The notes beneath the pieces are model-generated. The model ran no database searches and was not told the DNA's origin. It saw nothing but the letters and a program-made list of their open reading frames with translations. Made by a program: the position numbers and the translations under genes. DNA of 64,000 nt from Botryosphaeria dothidea. Lineage: Eukaryota; Ascomycota; Dothideomycetes; Botryosphaeriales; Botryosphaeriaceae. Positions 1 to 10,505 of this stretch are shown here, piece by piece (position 1 is the first letter of the stretch; the number at the start of each line of letters is the position of its first letter). Location of the stretch: contig WWBZ02000040.1 of NCBI GenBank assembly GCA_011503125.2, positions 3,286,001-3,350,000 on the forward strand. Direction: 5' to 3'.

Positions 1-1
1 A

Positions 2-255
2 AACATTGCTCCCAATCTCTTCTTCGACAAAGTGGAGGCTCGCGGTCATTTGACTCCCATGTCAGGAGTGCTGAAGGCTTTCACGGCGATGCTGGAACCA
101 AGCAACATTTCGGGGGAGATTTTTGAGATAGGGCCCAATGGAGGATACGTTCGGCGGGACGACCCGAGTACCTGGACGCTGAAAGCAAGCAAGGAGTCGA
201 TGCGTTGTACAATATCTATCTGCCGCTGCAGAGGCGTACCGATGAGGCATGTTAG
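2..255 (+). pseudogene. SDR family oxidoreductase, C-terminal fragment with apparent 1-nt deletion
   Basis: This is the 3' end of a short-chain dehydrogenase/reductase cut by the window edge. The first frame carries the usual C-terminal segment of fungal 15-hydroxyprostaglandin-dehydrogenase-like SDRs: TPMSGVLKAF, then ISGEIFEIGPNGGYVRR. After about position 160 that frame loses resemblance to the family. The next frame takes over from about 163 with PEYLDAESKQGVDALY, a typical SDR tail, and stops at 253-255. The switch falls at a run of three C (163-165) where four would keep the frame (Asp-Asp-Pro-Glu). What is seen is a single-base frameshift near 161-165. It could be a real inactivating deletion or a homopolymer sequencing error. 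The catalytic YxxxK region and the Rossmann fold lie outside the window, so the substrate cannot be judged. Confidence 0.6.
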
Positions 256-322
256 TGAGAAACCCAGGAATGGAAATTGCAACGCTGATCACGCCGAAAG
301 TCAGAGCTCACGCCGTGACTAG

Positions 323-894
323 ATCGGAAGCCCAAGACTTTAAACTCCCAGGCGGGCTCGACACGCTGGTTGGACGAGCGAGAGGCACGGACGGCGTCGG
401 ATGTAGAGTGTGCAATTTCCTGGAAGGTGATTCGCAGCTCGCGGGCGGGTGGAGACGTTTGCAGTGACGCGAAGCATTTCCTGGCGGGTGCGGGCCATGC
501 CGCGAGTGGTCTAGAGTGCGGCTAAGCTCAAACGCTTCGCCGGCTTATCGCCCCGTTGCAGCATGATGGCGCCGATGAAACGGACGGCGATAGCGCATGG
601 ACGAGTTGCCGACGCCGCTGCCATAACGAGCGAGCGTTCCTTGGAAGCTCCAGCTCGCCATGGGCCCATTTCCGCGCGTCGACCCGCCCGCCGCTTCTTT
701 TTCAGGCCCGCTCGCGCTCCCTCGCGTCCGTCTACCTTCTTGCCGTGCTTGACTTTCTGCATTTGCTCTTTGTTTACCACCACGCTCGCTGCAAAACATC
801 TTCACTTCTCTAAGCTGTCGTCCTCTCACCCCCAGCTCCGCGCAGAATCTCCGCTGTGGCTCAAAAGTCGCGCTACCCGGACCTCTCTGCAAAG
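323..894. other. intergenic, presumed GH72 promoter
   Basis: I see no convincing gene here. The stretch between the broken SDR and the GH72 start is GC-rich. From about 770 to the ATG at 895 it becomes pyrimidine-rich, as expected for a fungal core promoter and 5' UTR. Confidence 0.4.
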
Positions 895-2265
895 ATGCAC
901 GCTTCCATCCTCGTCACGAGCCTCCTCACCGGCTTCGCCGTCTCCGCCAATGCCATTGCTACTATTTCCGTGAAGGGCGCCAAGTTCTTCACCAGCGATG
1001 GAGACCAATTCTACGTCAAGGGTATGTGGATGATACCTTGTCTTACATACCATGCAGCCACCCGAGCCATTTGACGTGTTAACGGTCTTATAGGTGTTGC
1101 TTACCAGCTCGTCCCTGACGACCCATTGATCAATGCCACCCAGTGCAAGCTCGATGCCGACCTTATGGAGGACCTGGGTGCCAACTCTATCCGCGTCTAC
1201 CATGTCGACCCGACGGAAGACCACAAGGATTGCATGGACACTTTTGCGGACAAGGGCATTTATCTCTGGCTCGATCTCGACACCTTCACTACGCAGATTG
1301 AACAGAGTAGCCCCACCTGGAACGAGACCCAGCGCTCTGCTTTCGAGAAGGTCATGGACGAGTTTCAGCAGTACGACAATACCGCTGGCTTCTTCGTTGG
1401 TAATGAGGTTCTCACCACCGGGAACGGCTCCGTTGCTGCTCCCTATGTCAAGGAAGCTGCCCGCGACCTCAAGGCCTACCGTGACCAGAAGAACTACCGC
1501 GACATTCCGGTTGGCTATTCTGCTGCTGACATCGCTTCTCTGCGTCCTATGCTCCAGAATTATCTTGCCTGCAGCAGCAATGCCTCTGAGAACATCGACT
1601 TCTATGCCCTGAACGCCTACGAGTGGTGCGGCGATTCCTCTTACACCACTTCTGGTTACTCCGAACTCCAGAAGAACGCATCCACTTACAACATCCCCAT
1701 CTTCTTTTCTGAGACCGGCTGTAACACTGTTCAGCCCCGCACCTTTGGCGATCAGTCCGCGATTTTCGGAGACAAGATGGCCGACACCTGGAGCGGCTCC
1801 ATCATTTACGAGTGGATCGAGGAAGCTAACAACTATGGAATCGTCAGCTACGGCGCTAAAGTCGACGCTACAGCTTCCGGCGCACCTCCGGATGGATACC
1901 CCCGCTCCGGCACCCCGACTCCCGTCAGCCCCGATTTCTCCAACCTGAAGTCACAGTGGGCAACCTTGACGCCGACCGGTGTCAAGAAGTCTGCCTATTC
2001 TCCTAGCTTGACCGCGCCAGCTTGCCCTGAACTCACAGAGGGCGTCTGGGAGGTCAATGGCAACGTTGCATTGCCCACACTCGGACAGAAGTTTGATTCT
2101 TCCGTCCGCAGTAGCATCACTGCTGGAGCCACCGGTGCTTCTGGAGTTGCTGCTTCTGCTTCCGCCAGTGCTACCAAGAGCGGCGCCGCTAGCCCTGCCA
2201 AGGAAGTCAAGGGCATGGGTGTCGGCCTTGCTGGTGTGCTTGCAGGTGCGGTCTATTGGCTGTAG
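895..2265 (+). CDS. GPI-anchored beta-1,3-glucanosyltransferase, GH72 (Gel/Gas type)
   Basis: GH72 enzymes cleave and re-ligate beta-1,3-glucan chains at the outer face of the plasma membrane and in the wall. The ATG at 895 opens a signal peptide (MHASILVTSLLTGFAVSANA) followed by the family opening ISVKGAKFF. One intron (1022-1093, GTATGT...TAG) interrupts after FYVKG, and splicing gives VKGVAYQLV. Catalytic glutamates are visible: the acid/base in VGNEVLTTG and the nucleophile in FFSETGCNT. The protein is about 432 residues. It has the short Gel1-like layout, with no Cys-rich CBM43/X8 module between the catalytic domain and the tail. The C-terminus is Ser/Ala-rich and ends in a hydrophobic stretch (VGLAGVLAGAVYWL), consistent with a GPI signal. 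The family assignment is strong; the particular Gel paralogue is not assigned. Confidence 0.95.
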
Positions 2266-2613
2266 TCCAACGACACGACGTTCACCGTTCTGCTTCATTC
2301 TACTTCTTCCCCAATTTTGAGGGCTAATGATTGGCGTAATAGGCAGGTTCCGCATGATATACGCATGGATGGCAGAATGAGAAATGGCGGGTCGAGTTGA
2401 GCTGCAGGTTAGGTCTTGAAGGCCATAAGACTTCTTGTTTTGTAAGCGCATCAGCATACGAATAGACGGAACGGGTAATTGCATGTCATGTCTGAAGGGA
2501 GATAGCGGAGTAGCCAAAACATATACATAGGCTACAGAGACCCTTGAGCAACCAAGTTTCATTTTCCATGAACACTATGACGGATATGTGCCAGGCCTCA
2601 AACAGGGCCTACG
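2266..2613. other. 3'-3' intergenic region
   Basis: This is the space between the convergent GH72 and MFS genes. It presumably holds both 3' UTRs. I see no further feature. Confidence 0.4.
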
Positions 2614-4379
2614 TTAAGTGGCAAACCTGAAGTGCGGATGATCGTCTCCAAGGTTGTCCCTGTCCTTCTCATCGTCTAGCCGGTAATCTCTCTCGCCCCG
2701 GTCTCTCTTCTTGTTTTCTCTCTTCACCCCAAAGAACAGAATGGTACACATCAGAGCACACAGCCAGAGCAAGCCCAATGACGTCCCGTAGCCCGTCGGG
2801 TAGCGTGGGGCCTCGGAGGTCTTGTAGATATTGGACGCCACAATGCCGCCGCAATTACCGAAACCGACCTGCATGGCCGCGGCGATAGACCGCTTGTAGT
2901 GACCGCTCATACAATTGGAGATCCAGGTGAGGGTCACGGGCTGTGTGATATAGCCACCACTAACGATAACGAAGAGCGCAAAGTACTTCACGCCGACCGA
3001 GACGCTTTCTTGCTTCAGCAAGATGACATAGCCAACGGACGCGACGCAGACGCCGAGGACGCAGAAGCCGTAGCGATGCTGCAGACGGTCGGTGCACAGC
3101 GCGATGACGAGGGCGACGACGGTGGCCACGACGAAGATGGGGATCGAGAGCACCTGCGCGCGCGACGACGTGTAGCCCATCTCCTTGATGATGGTCGGGA
3201 TGAAGAAGGACGTCGCGTAGCCGTTGTTGACGATGCCGAAGTACATGACGACCGCGCAGTACATCTTCCAGTCGCCGAAGCTGCGCTTCACCGCGCTCCT
3301 GTCCAGCCGATCCATCCGGCACTCGCCTTGGTCGTCGGCCAGGCGCGCGGTGAGGATCGCGCGCTCTTCTTCGTTGAGGAAGGAGGCAGTCTCGGGCCAG
3401 TCCGGTACCCACCATTTGGAGACGAAGCCGATGAGGATGGTGGCGAGGCCTTCGATGATGAAGATCCTGTGAAGCAGTCAGGGATGGGCTTGGAGGAGGG
3501 AGCTGCTGAGCATGTCTTACCAGCGCCATCCGCCGTATCCACCAACGCCGTCCATCTTGGCGAGCGCGAACGCGAGGAGCTGAAGAATTGTGTTAGAGAA
3601 CGGTTTCTTAGTAGCTGGGAAAATTCCGCCGTCCTTACACCGCCAAAGCCTCCTGCCAGAATACTGGCGGAGAAAAACAGTGAAAGCCTCCACTGTAGCT
3701 CGTACCGCTTGTAGTACATTCCCAGCATATACACACAACCTGACATTAGGATCGGTCAATGGGAAAGCCAGGGTAGATACAGCGATTAACATACCTGGAA
3801 AAAGACCAGCCTCAAACAGTCCAACCAGGACACGCATAGCAACCAGTCCACCAAAGTTGTTGATCAGGCCTTGCCCCATCGTAGCGATTCCCCACAACAC
3901 CATGATCAAGCTGAGCCACGTGGATGGTGCAACCTTCTTCAGGATGATGTTGCTCGGAATTTCGAATAGAATGTAGGGTACGAAGAAAACAAGGAGGGCG
4001 ACGTTGTAGTCATTGCCCGTCATCTTCAGCTCCTCCGTCAAGCCCTGGATCCTGGCGTTGCCTGTATCGATAAACCCCCGAGATTAGCAAGGCACCCTTG
4101 GAAAGTTTGAGGATCCTCTTTGCATGCTTGTAATTGCAACGGGAGAACTGGTTGCTGACCAATATTTGTTCTGTCCAGGAAGGCGAGCAAGAAGAGGACG
4201 GTCAGAGGCGGTACGACGCGGTAGTCGCATTTGCGTATCACCCTCTTCTCTGCAACAGGATCAATGTGAATGGACGATCGTCCGTCAGTAACAGTGTCAC
4301 TAGCACTGCTACGCTCGTCGGCATCTTCCTTCTCTAGTTGATGCGCCTTTGGCTTCTCGTGGATGGCGGTCACATCCAT
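2614..4379 (-). CDS. MFS transporter, allantoate permease (Dal5/ACS) family
   Basis: A plasma-membrane major facilitator of the anion:cation symporter type, whose fungal members import allantoate, nicotinate, pantothenate or related organic anions. It starts at the ATG at 4379 with a charged cytosolic N-terminus. TM1 then ends in FLLAFLDRTNIG, the family signature, continuing as NARIQGL after an intron at 4159-4062. Further short introns follow after the segments ending FEAGLFPG, AGGFGG and YGGWRW. Frame joins are clean, e.g. WRWIFIIEGLATILIGF. The last exon carries the second six-helix bundle, with ITQPVTLTWISNC and AMQVGFGNCGGIVASNIY typical of Dal5 relatives. The tail is charged (RENKKRDRGERD). 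The substrate cannot be told from sequence. The gene converges on GH72. Confidence 0.9.
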
Positions 4380-5472
4380 CTTGAAGTTCTCAAATGGAGA
4401 CCGACAACGAAACCAGGGACCTCGACGGATGTGGAGATGAAATTAAGGACGGAACAGAACTGAAAGAAAATTAAAGTATTAACAGCGGGCAGATGGCGAA
4501 ACGACGTGCGCTGCAACATGTCGATCATCCGTGGTCGGCCCTCGGAGCATTTAAGGAGCGGACGAACCGACCGCAGGCCAGTAGCTAAGAAGAAAAGACC
4601 TGTGACCACAGCTACCGAAATTGTGGGCCGTCCCCAGACGGGTCGCCAGTTGCTGGGGAAAGTGGGTTTTGCCAATGCGCAATCGGCACCTCTCTGGGGT
4701 AGCAAACCTGGGGTCCCCGCACTTGTGGCTGGCCGGGGCTTGTGCTTGGCGCGAGTGGTTAGCATTGTGACTGTCAAATCGCGGCACCGCATAGGGCGGC
4801 AGCGCTGGGAAAGCCGACGGGCGCTAGTGATGCGTCGTCTGTGACGCAGCGCCGACGATTGTATGGGGAGGTGATCTTCCGCACTGGGGAAAGCAAGGGA
4901 CGGAAAGATCCCGCGCATCCAGCAAGCCCCACGCGGTTGCTCCTGCTGTGGAGCCAGTTAGGGAGCGTGGTGGCGACTCATACTGTCCCTCTTCGAAGAA
5001 GTTCGTTCGGCTTGGGTTATCTTGTCTTGCAGGCTTAGTTCGAAAGCATGCGGAATCATCCCGGAGGCTTTCTCTTAGGCCTTGTTTATCCGTAGGTTCG
5101 AACAGAGGGGGCGCACTGTGGCTTTATGGCTTTGAGTATCGCAAGAACAAGGGTCGTCAAGATCCGAACTGCGTGAAGTAGCGCTGGAAACCGTTCGTTC
5201 CTGCGTCTGCATCTATTCCGCAGATTGCAAACATACCCTCGGTAATCTATGCCAGAGACAAGCGGAGGAATACCAAGCCCTGCATGCCAAGAATTGCTAT
5301 CAGTGCCATAGCAGCGCTGAAAGGCTATTTTACCATGGATATTTGACGTGTTTGAATAGATTTTGTTCTTTAATGCCTCAGCGGAAAAGCTGCGCAGCGC
5401 TCGCGACCAAATTCTTCCAAGATATTCTACACGACAATCGTCTTCTTGGGCCCTGTTGCTTCATGTGCGTGA
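4380..5472. other. intergenic, no confident gene
   Basis: This covers the upstream region of the MFS gene and the downstream side of the small secreted-protein gene. Only short unconvincing frames are present. Confidence 0.35.
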
Positions 5473-5923
5473 TTAACACTGCATTCCCTAAGTTCAGCCA
5501 GAATTTTCAACGCATAAAGGGCGGTGCTAGGATGATGAAGCGCAGATCAACTATAACTTACACAAAGATTAGGGCAGCCAATATTCTCGCAGCACTCAGG
5601 ACAACCCGCCTGGCATTTAGCTGGCTGTAGAACTTGTTTAGCCGCCATTTCACCATTCGAGTATCGCGTGTCTTCTTCGAAACTTACACACTGCGATCAA
5701 GACTTATCAGGAATCTGGCACAGCTTATCCGGAATTGGTCGACCATCATGGACGGACTTACAGCCTTTGACATAAAGTCAGTATAGCTTTACTTGAAATT
5801 AAGATATTGACTTACGCGACCCAGCAGTATATTAAGTCGATTGACACCACGTTCTGTATCATACGGTGCAGCAACCGTCAACCCCGAAAGTAGTACAATC
5901 GAAAGCAAAGTGAAAACACGCAT
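5473..5923 (-). CDS. small secreted cysteine-rich protein (effector-like), three exons
   Basis: This gene sits in an apparent gap and is visible only after splicing. Exon 1 (5923-5816) encodes a clear signal peptide, MRVFTLLSIVLLSGLTVAAP, then YDTERGVNRLNILLGR. Exon 2 (5690-5562) has exactly 43 codons beginning CVSFEEDTRYS and ending CPNLC. Exon 3 (5487-5473) adds GMQC and a TAA. Introns are 5815-5691 (GTAAGT...GCAG) and 5561-5488 (GTAAGT...TTAG), both phase 0. The product is 82 residues, with eight cysteines in the mature part (spacing C-CxxxC-xx-CC-C-C-C). This is the profile of apoplastic fungal effectors or antimicrobial peptides. I recognise no named family. The long first intron could hide an alternative exon (a CKSVHDGRP-like frame), so the middle of the model is less certain than the ends. 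Confidence 0.65.
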
Positions 5924-6762
5924 CGTAGCTGTTGAGTGAAACGCACAGTTCGAAAATCGAGTAACAATAAAGGGAGCCCCGGAAATATTGTCAAAGGGAC
6001 AGGCAGTCTGTTGACGGGTACGAAAGGCGGGAACGGGGAGATCTAGCTGCTCTTAAGTAGGTTGCAAAGTTTGTTGTTGCGCATGATCCTTTTGCAGATA
6101 TCAAGGTACACAAAGCGCATGCCGATGAGCTGACGTTGGATTTCTGCGTACCTGCCGAGAGGGGATGAGGTTGCTGGTGTGCCCAACACTCGTGTCGAAC
6201 GACAGACGCAGTACGACAGCAATTACTCCTAGCGAAGCCGAGGGGGGGAATATGGACCATTCAACAAGCAGAGTAGCAATGAGACTGCATCAAATCCAAG
6301 GAGAAAGTAGAATGGCCTTCGCATGCAGTAGTACGCTGCATTTGGACGCCCTGCGAAGAGATGCTGACTGCGTTGCCGCGAAGCATTGGCAATGCCCACT
6401 AAATAATGAGGAAAGACATGAAACGAAAATCACGGGATGGTTCTTCAACCTGTAACAGGACGGAATGAAACTTTTTTAGGGTGACTTTGAGTCTCACCAC
6501 GAAGCTTATTCTCAACAAGGATTTCAACGAGAGGTTTAGCGATTTCTTGCGGCTTCATATTTTCATATTGTCTGAGTGCTGCGTAAACGCAAGTCGCACT
6601 TTTTAACCGCTGTGGTCGGCATGCATTGATCCTGGGTAATGTTGGAGGTATTACGGGTAGACGCCTTTCCTACCTTGGCTGTAGACTCTCAACGACTCAA
6701 TGCTGTAAACAACTCCTTTCACACGAGCATTCCATTAGCTTTGTGTGCACATAGGGTCTTCC
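5924..6762. other. intergenic, no confident gene
   Basis: This is the upstream region of the small secreted-protein gene. I see nothing beyond scattered short frames. Confidence 0.35.
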
Positions 6763-8081
6763 TCAGGACATCTTCCAATCTACAGCGACAAGCCATTTCT
6801 CTTCATTCTGGCCCACTTCGACCTCCCAGCTCGGCGCAGCAATATTCACGTCATCTCCGACTTTGACGCTACGCGAATTCCCTTTTGGCGGGCCGACGAG
6901 GATTGCGCGAGAACTTGAGCCGTATTCCGTTCTTTGGTCCAAGGGTGACCGAGAATGAGCTTTTGCACTACCGGAAACGAGTCTCAAGCGGTCGCCAGGC
7001 CGCCCTTCGAAACATTCTCGGACCCGAAGGCTTGAAGGCTGACCAGCTCGCTGCGGGCGCTCCATCCGTTGGCTTGCATAGTTGCTCGCAGCTTCCATCT
7101 GGAACCCACTTTGTCCTACGTTCAATAGCCAAGTGCGAACGACATCTGCCATGCCGCCAGGCACGAACTTCTGAGACCTGCGATGAGGTGAAAAGTGCTC
7201 TGGCAAAGGTGTTACGCCCTCTGGGTCACCTGCTGCAGCGCCGGACTGTGGACGCAGTAGGAAGGGATTACGGGGACGCGGGTTCGCGCTCTGCGTCAAA
7301 GGCGCTTCCATCGCTGCAGTCAATGTTGGCGCAGGAGTCTGACCGATACGAAAGCGTGGAACCTTGCTACTTCGCGGAGGACTCTCGAGCCCTGCTATGT
7401 TGTATCCCCTCTTCGCTGAATCCATATGGATTGTGGAAGTGCTCTGCTTTGGCGTCGAGTCTGGCTCTAGTGTGAGATGCCTGCGTTTCGTCGGTTCCTC
7501 ATTTGGCCATGCAGGCGTATCAAGCGCGGGCGCCAGCTGGGTATCGACGACTCTCATCGTGCTATACCGAGGCTCGACGCTCTCGACCAACAGAGTGGAT
7601 GTGTCTGGCAGTGAATCGTAGAGCATTTCTTCCGCTTCGTTTTCTTGGCTCGCAGCTTCATTCTCCTGAGACGCGTCATAAATGCTCTCTACTTTGCTTA
7701 GCTTGGGACGCGAGCTTCGAGAGAGAGGAACGGGTTCGTCATCGGCGGTGGCGGGAGACGATTGCGACAAGGAATCACCGCCTAGAGCAGCTGGGAGAGT
7801 TGAGGGGAAAGGCGATGGCGCATTCGGACGGAAACGGGGGACAGAAAACCGGGGGGTGGGCTTGAATTGCTGTGAGGGAGTCACAGCATCTTGCTTGACG
7901 GGAGTATGGGCTTGCGACTGCGGCGGGGCATGAACAGCCGGTGGTCGGGATCTGTCTTGCTGCGGTGGCTTGTTCGGGTCGCTCGCAGCGATGAAGCGGT
8001 ACGGCGATGGCGTCTGGATATGTTAGAAATTCTGGCACAGGCTGAGGGGGAGAGAAGGTTACGCACGACAGGCGGAGGCAT
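6763..8081 (-). CDS. conserved-looking hypothetical protein, disordered N-terminus
   Basis: I do not recognise a named family. The start is placed at the ATG at 8081 in a 15-nt first exon (MPPPV). An intron follows at 8066-8014 (GTGCGT donor, CTAAC branch, CCAG acceptor), then TPSPYRFIAASDPNKPPQQ. Without this intron the frame meets a stop and has no ATG. The first ~230 residues are Pro/Ser/Gln-rich and look disordered. A more structured part begins near LPEHFSPHRRSQKFVPGG, continues through MADVVRTWLLNVGQSG, and ends in alternating hydrophobic segments (IAAPSWEVEVGQ, EKWLVAVDWKMS) that could form a small beta barrel. Length is about 421 residues. A nuclear or DNA-related role is only a guess. 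The gene is divergent from the neighbouring transposase remnant, with a ~150 bp gap. Confidence 0.7.
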
Positions 8082-8233
8082 GGATGTTGAGGGATGGTGG
8101 GGCGTGCAGACGCGCCAGAACGCGTTTGTGACGTCGCGCGGGAGCCAACGCCCGAGACAACGACTGCTTGCTCCGCCTTTCCTCTGCGCCAATCCTCCAC
8201 ACGCTGATCACCCGTTCACTCTGGCCGCAGACA

Positions 8234-9276
8234 ATGGTTGTAAGGTACAGCCAAAAGGTCCGCAACGATGTAACAGACTTGATCAAGGCGGGCACCAGCG
8301 ACGAAGACATCATAAAACAGACTGGCATCTCATCACGCACCCTTCGCTGCTGGCGCCGCGATGTCCAATACCGTGGCGTTGCGGGAGGCACCTTGAACCA
8401 GAAGCCCGGCCGTCCCGCTGTACGTAATTCTTCTGCTTTTCACTGTCATTCACCGCTCACCGTTCACCCAAGACTATCCAAGTCCACATTGAAGAGGCCA
8501 TCCGTGACTACTTACTCTCAAGGCCCGATGCATCTTACGATGAGGTCCTATGGTTCATATTCGACGAATTCGACATTTTAATTTCGCGATGGACGCTCCA
8601 CCGGTTATACGAATCTCGAGGATGGGAGAAGGACTACCTCCGCCGTCGCGCCCTCGATCATGCTGCACTCTATCGTGCTGCCTGGTTGAATACTGTGCGC
8701 GACCTCCACACTTACCAGGTCGTCTTTGTCGATTAGTCCGCATCCAACCCGAGCGCTAAGCACCGGAAATGCGGCTGGTCTCCCGTTTTGTCTCCTACAG
8801 AGAAGGCTGACGATCCTGAGAGCATAAAGCGTCACAATCGCTGGAGTATTCTGCCCGCCTATACCATCGAGGGTTATTTGCCAGGTTACCTATGCACACA
8901 GGAACCTGTGACCCAGGAGTTATTCGTCGAGTGGTTTGCCCAAAATGTCCTTCTGCAATGTACTCCATTTCCTGGTCCCCGTTCGGTAGTCGTGATGGAC
9001 AACGCAACCATCCACCACGCTCCCGCCCTGGTGGAGATGTTGGAAGCAAATAACATCCGTCTGATCTACTTGCCGCCGTTCTCCCCAGACCTCAATCCGA
9101 TAGAATCAACTTTCGTCGACCTTAGGCTTGAGTTGAGAAAGCGGCGGGAAAACCATGCGGAAACCTTTCCCACCTTTGAGGCTTTCCTGCGCCACACGAT
9201 CGACGACCAATTCGCACTGGGCAGAAATGGCAAGTGCGCAAGAGAACACTTCCGCAGATCTCAGATACCTCGTTGA
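8234..9276 (+). pseudogene. Tc1/mariner-like DDE transposase, broken by one in-frame stop
   Basis: This is a cut-and-paste transposase of the Tc1/mariner/IS630 superfamily (DDE_3-type endonuclease). Exon 1 (8234-8419) encodes a helix-turn-helix, RYSQKVRNDVTDLIKAGTS through ISSRTLRCWRRDVQ. A 53-nt intron (8420-8472) joins in phase to a second region with IEEAIRDYLLSRPDAS and WTLHRLYESRGW. The first catalytic motif reads VVFVD and is immediately followed by TAG (8734-8736). Other DDE_3 proteins usually have Glu there. The same frame then continues to 9276 with CGWSP, the second catalytic Asp in VVMDNATIHHAP, and the third motif in PPFSPDLNPIES. One substitution therefore separates it from an uninterrupted ~329-residue protein. 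I found no convincing terminal inverted repeats on either side. It is either a recently disabled copy or an element with degraded ends. Confidence 0.85.
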
Positions 9277-9530
9277 CCAAACGTGCATTTGCAACCGATA
9301 CTGATTGTGGAAGCATTGGAGAGATATCACATTCACGAGCTTCTTCCATAGCAGTGCTGATAAGTAGCACCAGGGTATATCATGATGGAATTAACACTGT
9401 ACTTATTCAAACGCCCCCCTCGCGTTGGTGGTATATGAAAACGGACAAGCTAAGGACCAGCAACCGCCAATCCCAGGCCATCTCCTGCACCCGCCGTACT
9501 CATTCAAGCAGTATCCACATCGGATACTTG

Positions 9531-10505
9531 TTAAAGGAGAGCCAAGCCAGCTCCGATGACACCAAGAGCAGCAAACATGCCCTCAGCGCGCGCCGCGCCA
9601 GCAACCTCGGTGACCTGGGCGGGACCAGAGCTGGTGGCAGAAGTGCTACCGGTGCTGGTGGTACGGCGGGTGCTCTGTAGCATCGTCAGCATGAGATTCC
9701 GCATCGTCCTGGGACGTTTCACTTACGGAGGATGTGGCACTGCCCGTCAAGTCAAAGCCGGACGTCGAAGTCGCTCCAGAAACCAAGGAGGACAGCGAGC
9801 CCGTCGCGCCGCCGGAGGCGGTGGTCGAGGGCGCGCTGTCCGTGGGGTTGGGCGTCGTGGCGGTCGCGCCGGTTGTCGAGCAGCAGTCGGCGCCGCCGTC
9901 GCAGACGTTGCCGTCGCTGCAGCACACCTCGCCCAGCGAGGGCCGGTAGCAGTAGTTCGTCGGGTAGAAGCCGTAGCACCAGTGGCTCTCGTCGCCGCCC
10001 CGCTGGCAGCAGTCCTCGCCCGAGTCGCTGGCCAGGCAGTTCCACTCGTCGCCGGACGACGTCGAGGTCGCGCTGGAGCCGCTGGACGTCATGGTCGCGA
10101 AAACGTCAGAGGTCGAGGTGGGCAAGTCGTCCTCTGGGCCGCCGGTCACGCCGGCGCCGGCGGCGCCGCAGCAGCTGGTGTCGGGTCCGATGCAGTATTC
10201 TGGATGGGGAGAGGCGTCAGTTATGGGGAGAGGGGGGGCATGTTAGGGGGTGTGTGAGTCGTACCTCCGTCCGCGCAGCACTGCTCGCCGGCTGAGGGGT
10301 TGAAGCAGGAGTTCCCACTGCAGACGATGTTGCCGTCGCCGAAGCAGGCGGCGCAGCTCGAGCCGGAGCAGTAGCCGTCGTTGCTCTGTCTGCCCAGGAG
10401 AGCGTGGAGCGAGGTCTCGCCGACCTTGTGCTTCGTGAAGCCCTCGGCCTCGACCAAGGAAGTGGCTGCAGCGAGGCAGATGAGATGGGACAACGAGAAG
10501 CGCAT
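9531..10505 (-). CDS. secreted 20-cysteine protein with GPI-type C-terminus
   Basis: Three exons: 10505-10265, 10199-9727 and 9674-9531. Introns 10264-10200 and 9726-9675 (GTAAGT donor) keep the frame. The ATG at 10505 opens a signal peptide (MRFSLSHLICLAAATSLVEA). Two Cys-dense blocks follow. The first contains CSGSSCAACFGDGN, then EQCCADG joined by the intron to EYCIGPDTSCC. The second contains DSGEDCC, HWCYGFYPTNYCYRP, GEVCCSDGNVC and GADCC. Between and after them lies Ser/Thr-rich sequence likely to be O-glycosylated. The end is hydrophobic (MFAALGVIGAGLALL), as in GPI-anchored proteins. About 285 residues. The CC pairs resemble granulin-like or hevein-like disulfide knots, but I cannot assign a family. 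A role in wall structure, adhesion or host contact is inference. Confidence 0.8.

Noticed and set aside
5691..5815. An extra exon (CKSVHDGRPIPDKLCQ) in the small secreted-protein gene
   Set aside because: The frame contains a TGA before the next exon and does not join in phase to exon 1. Skipping it gives a clean protein.
8100..9420. Terminal inverted repeats for the transposase
   Set aside because: Only a weak CCAACGC/GCGTTGG match was seen (near 8146 and 9424), too short and too poorly extended to support element ends.
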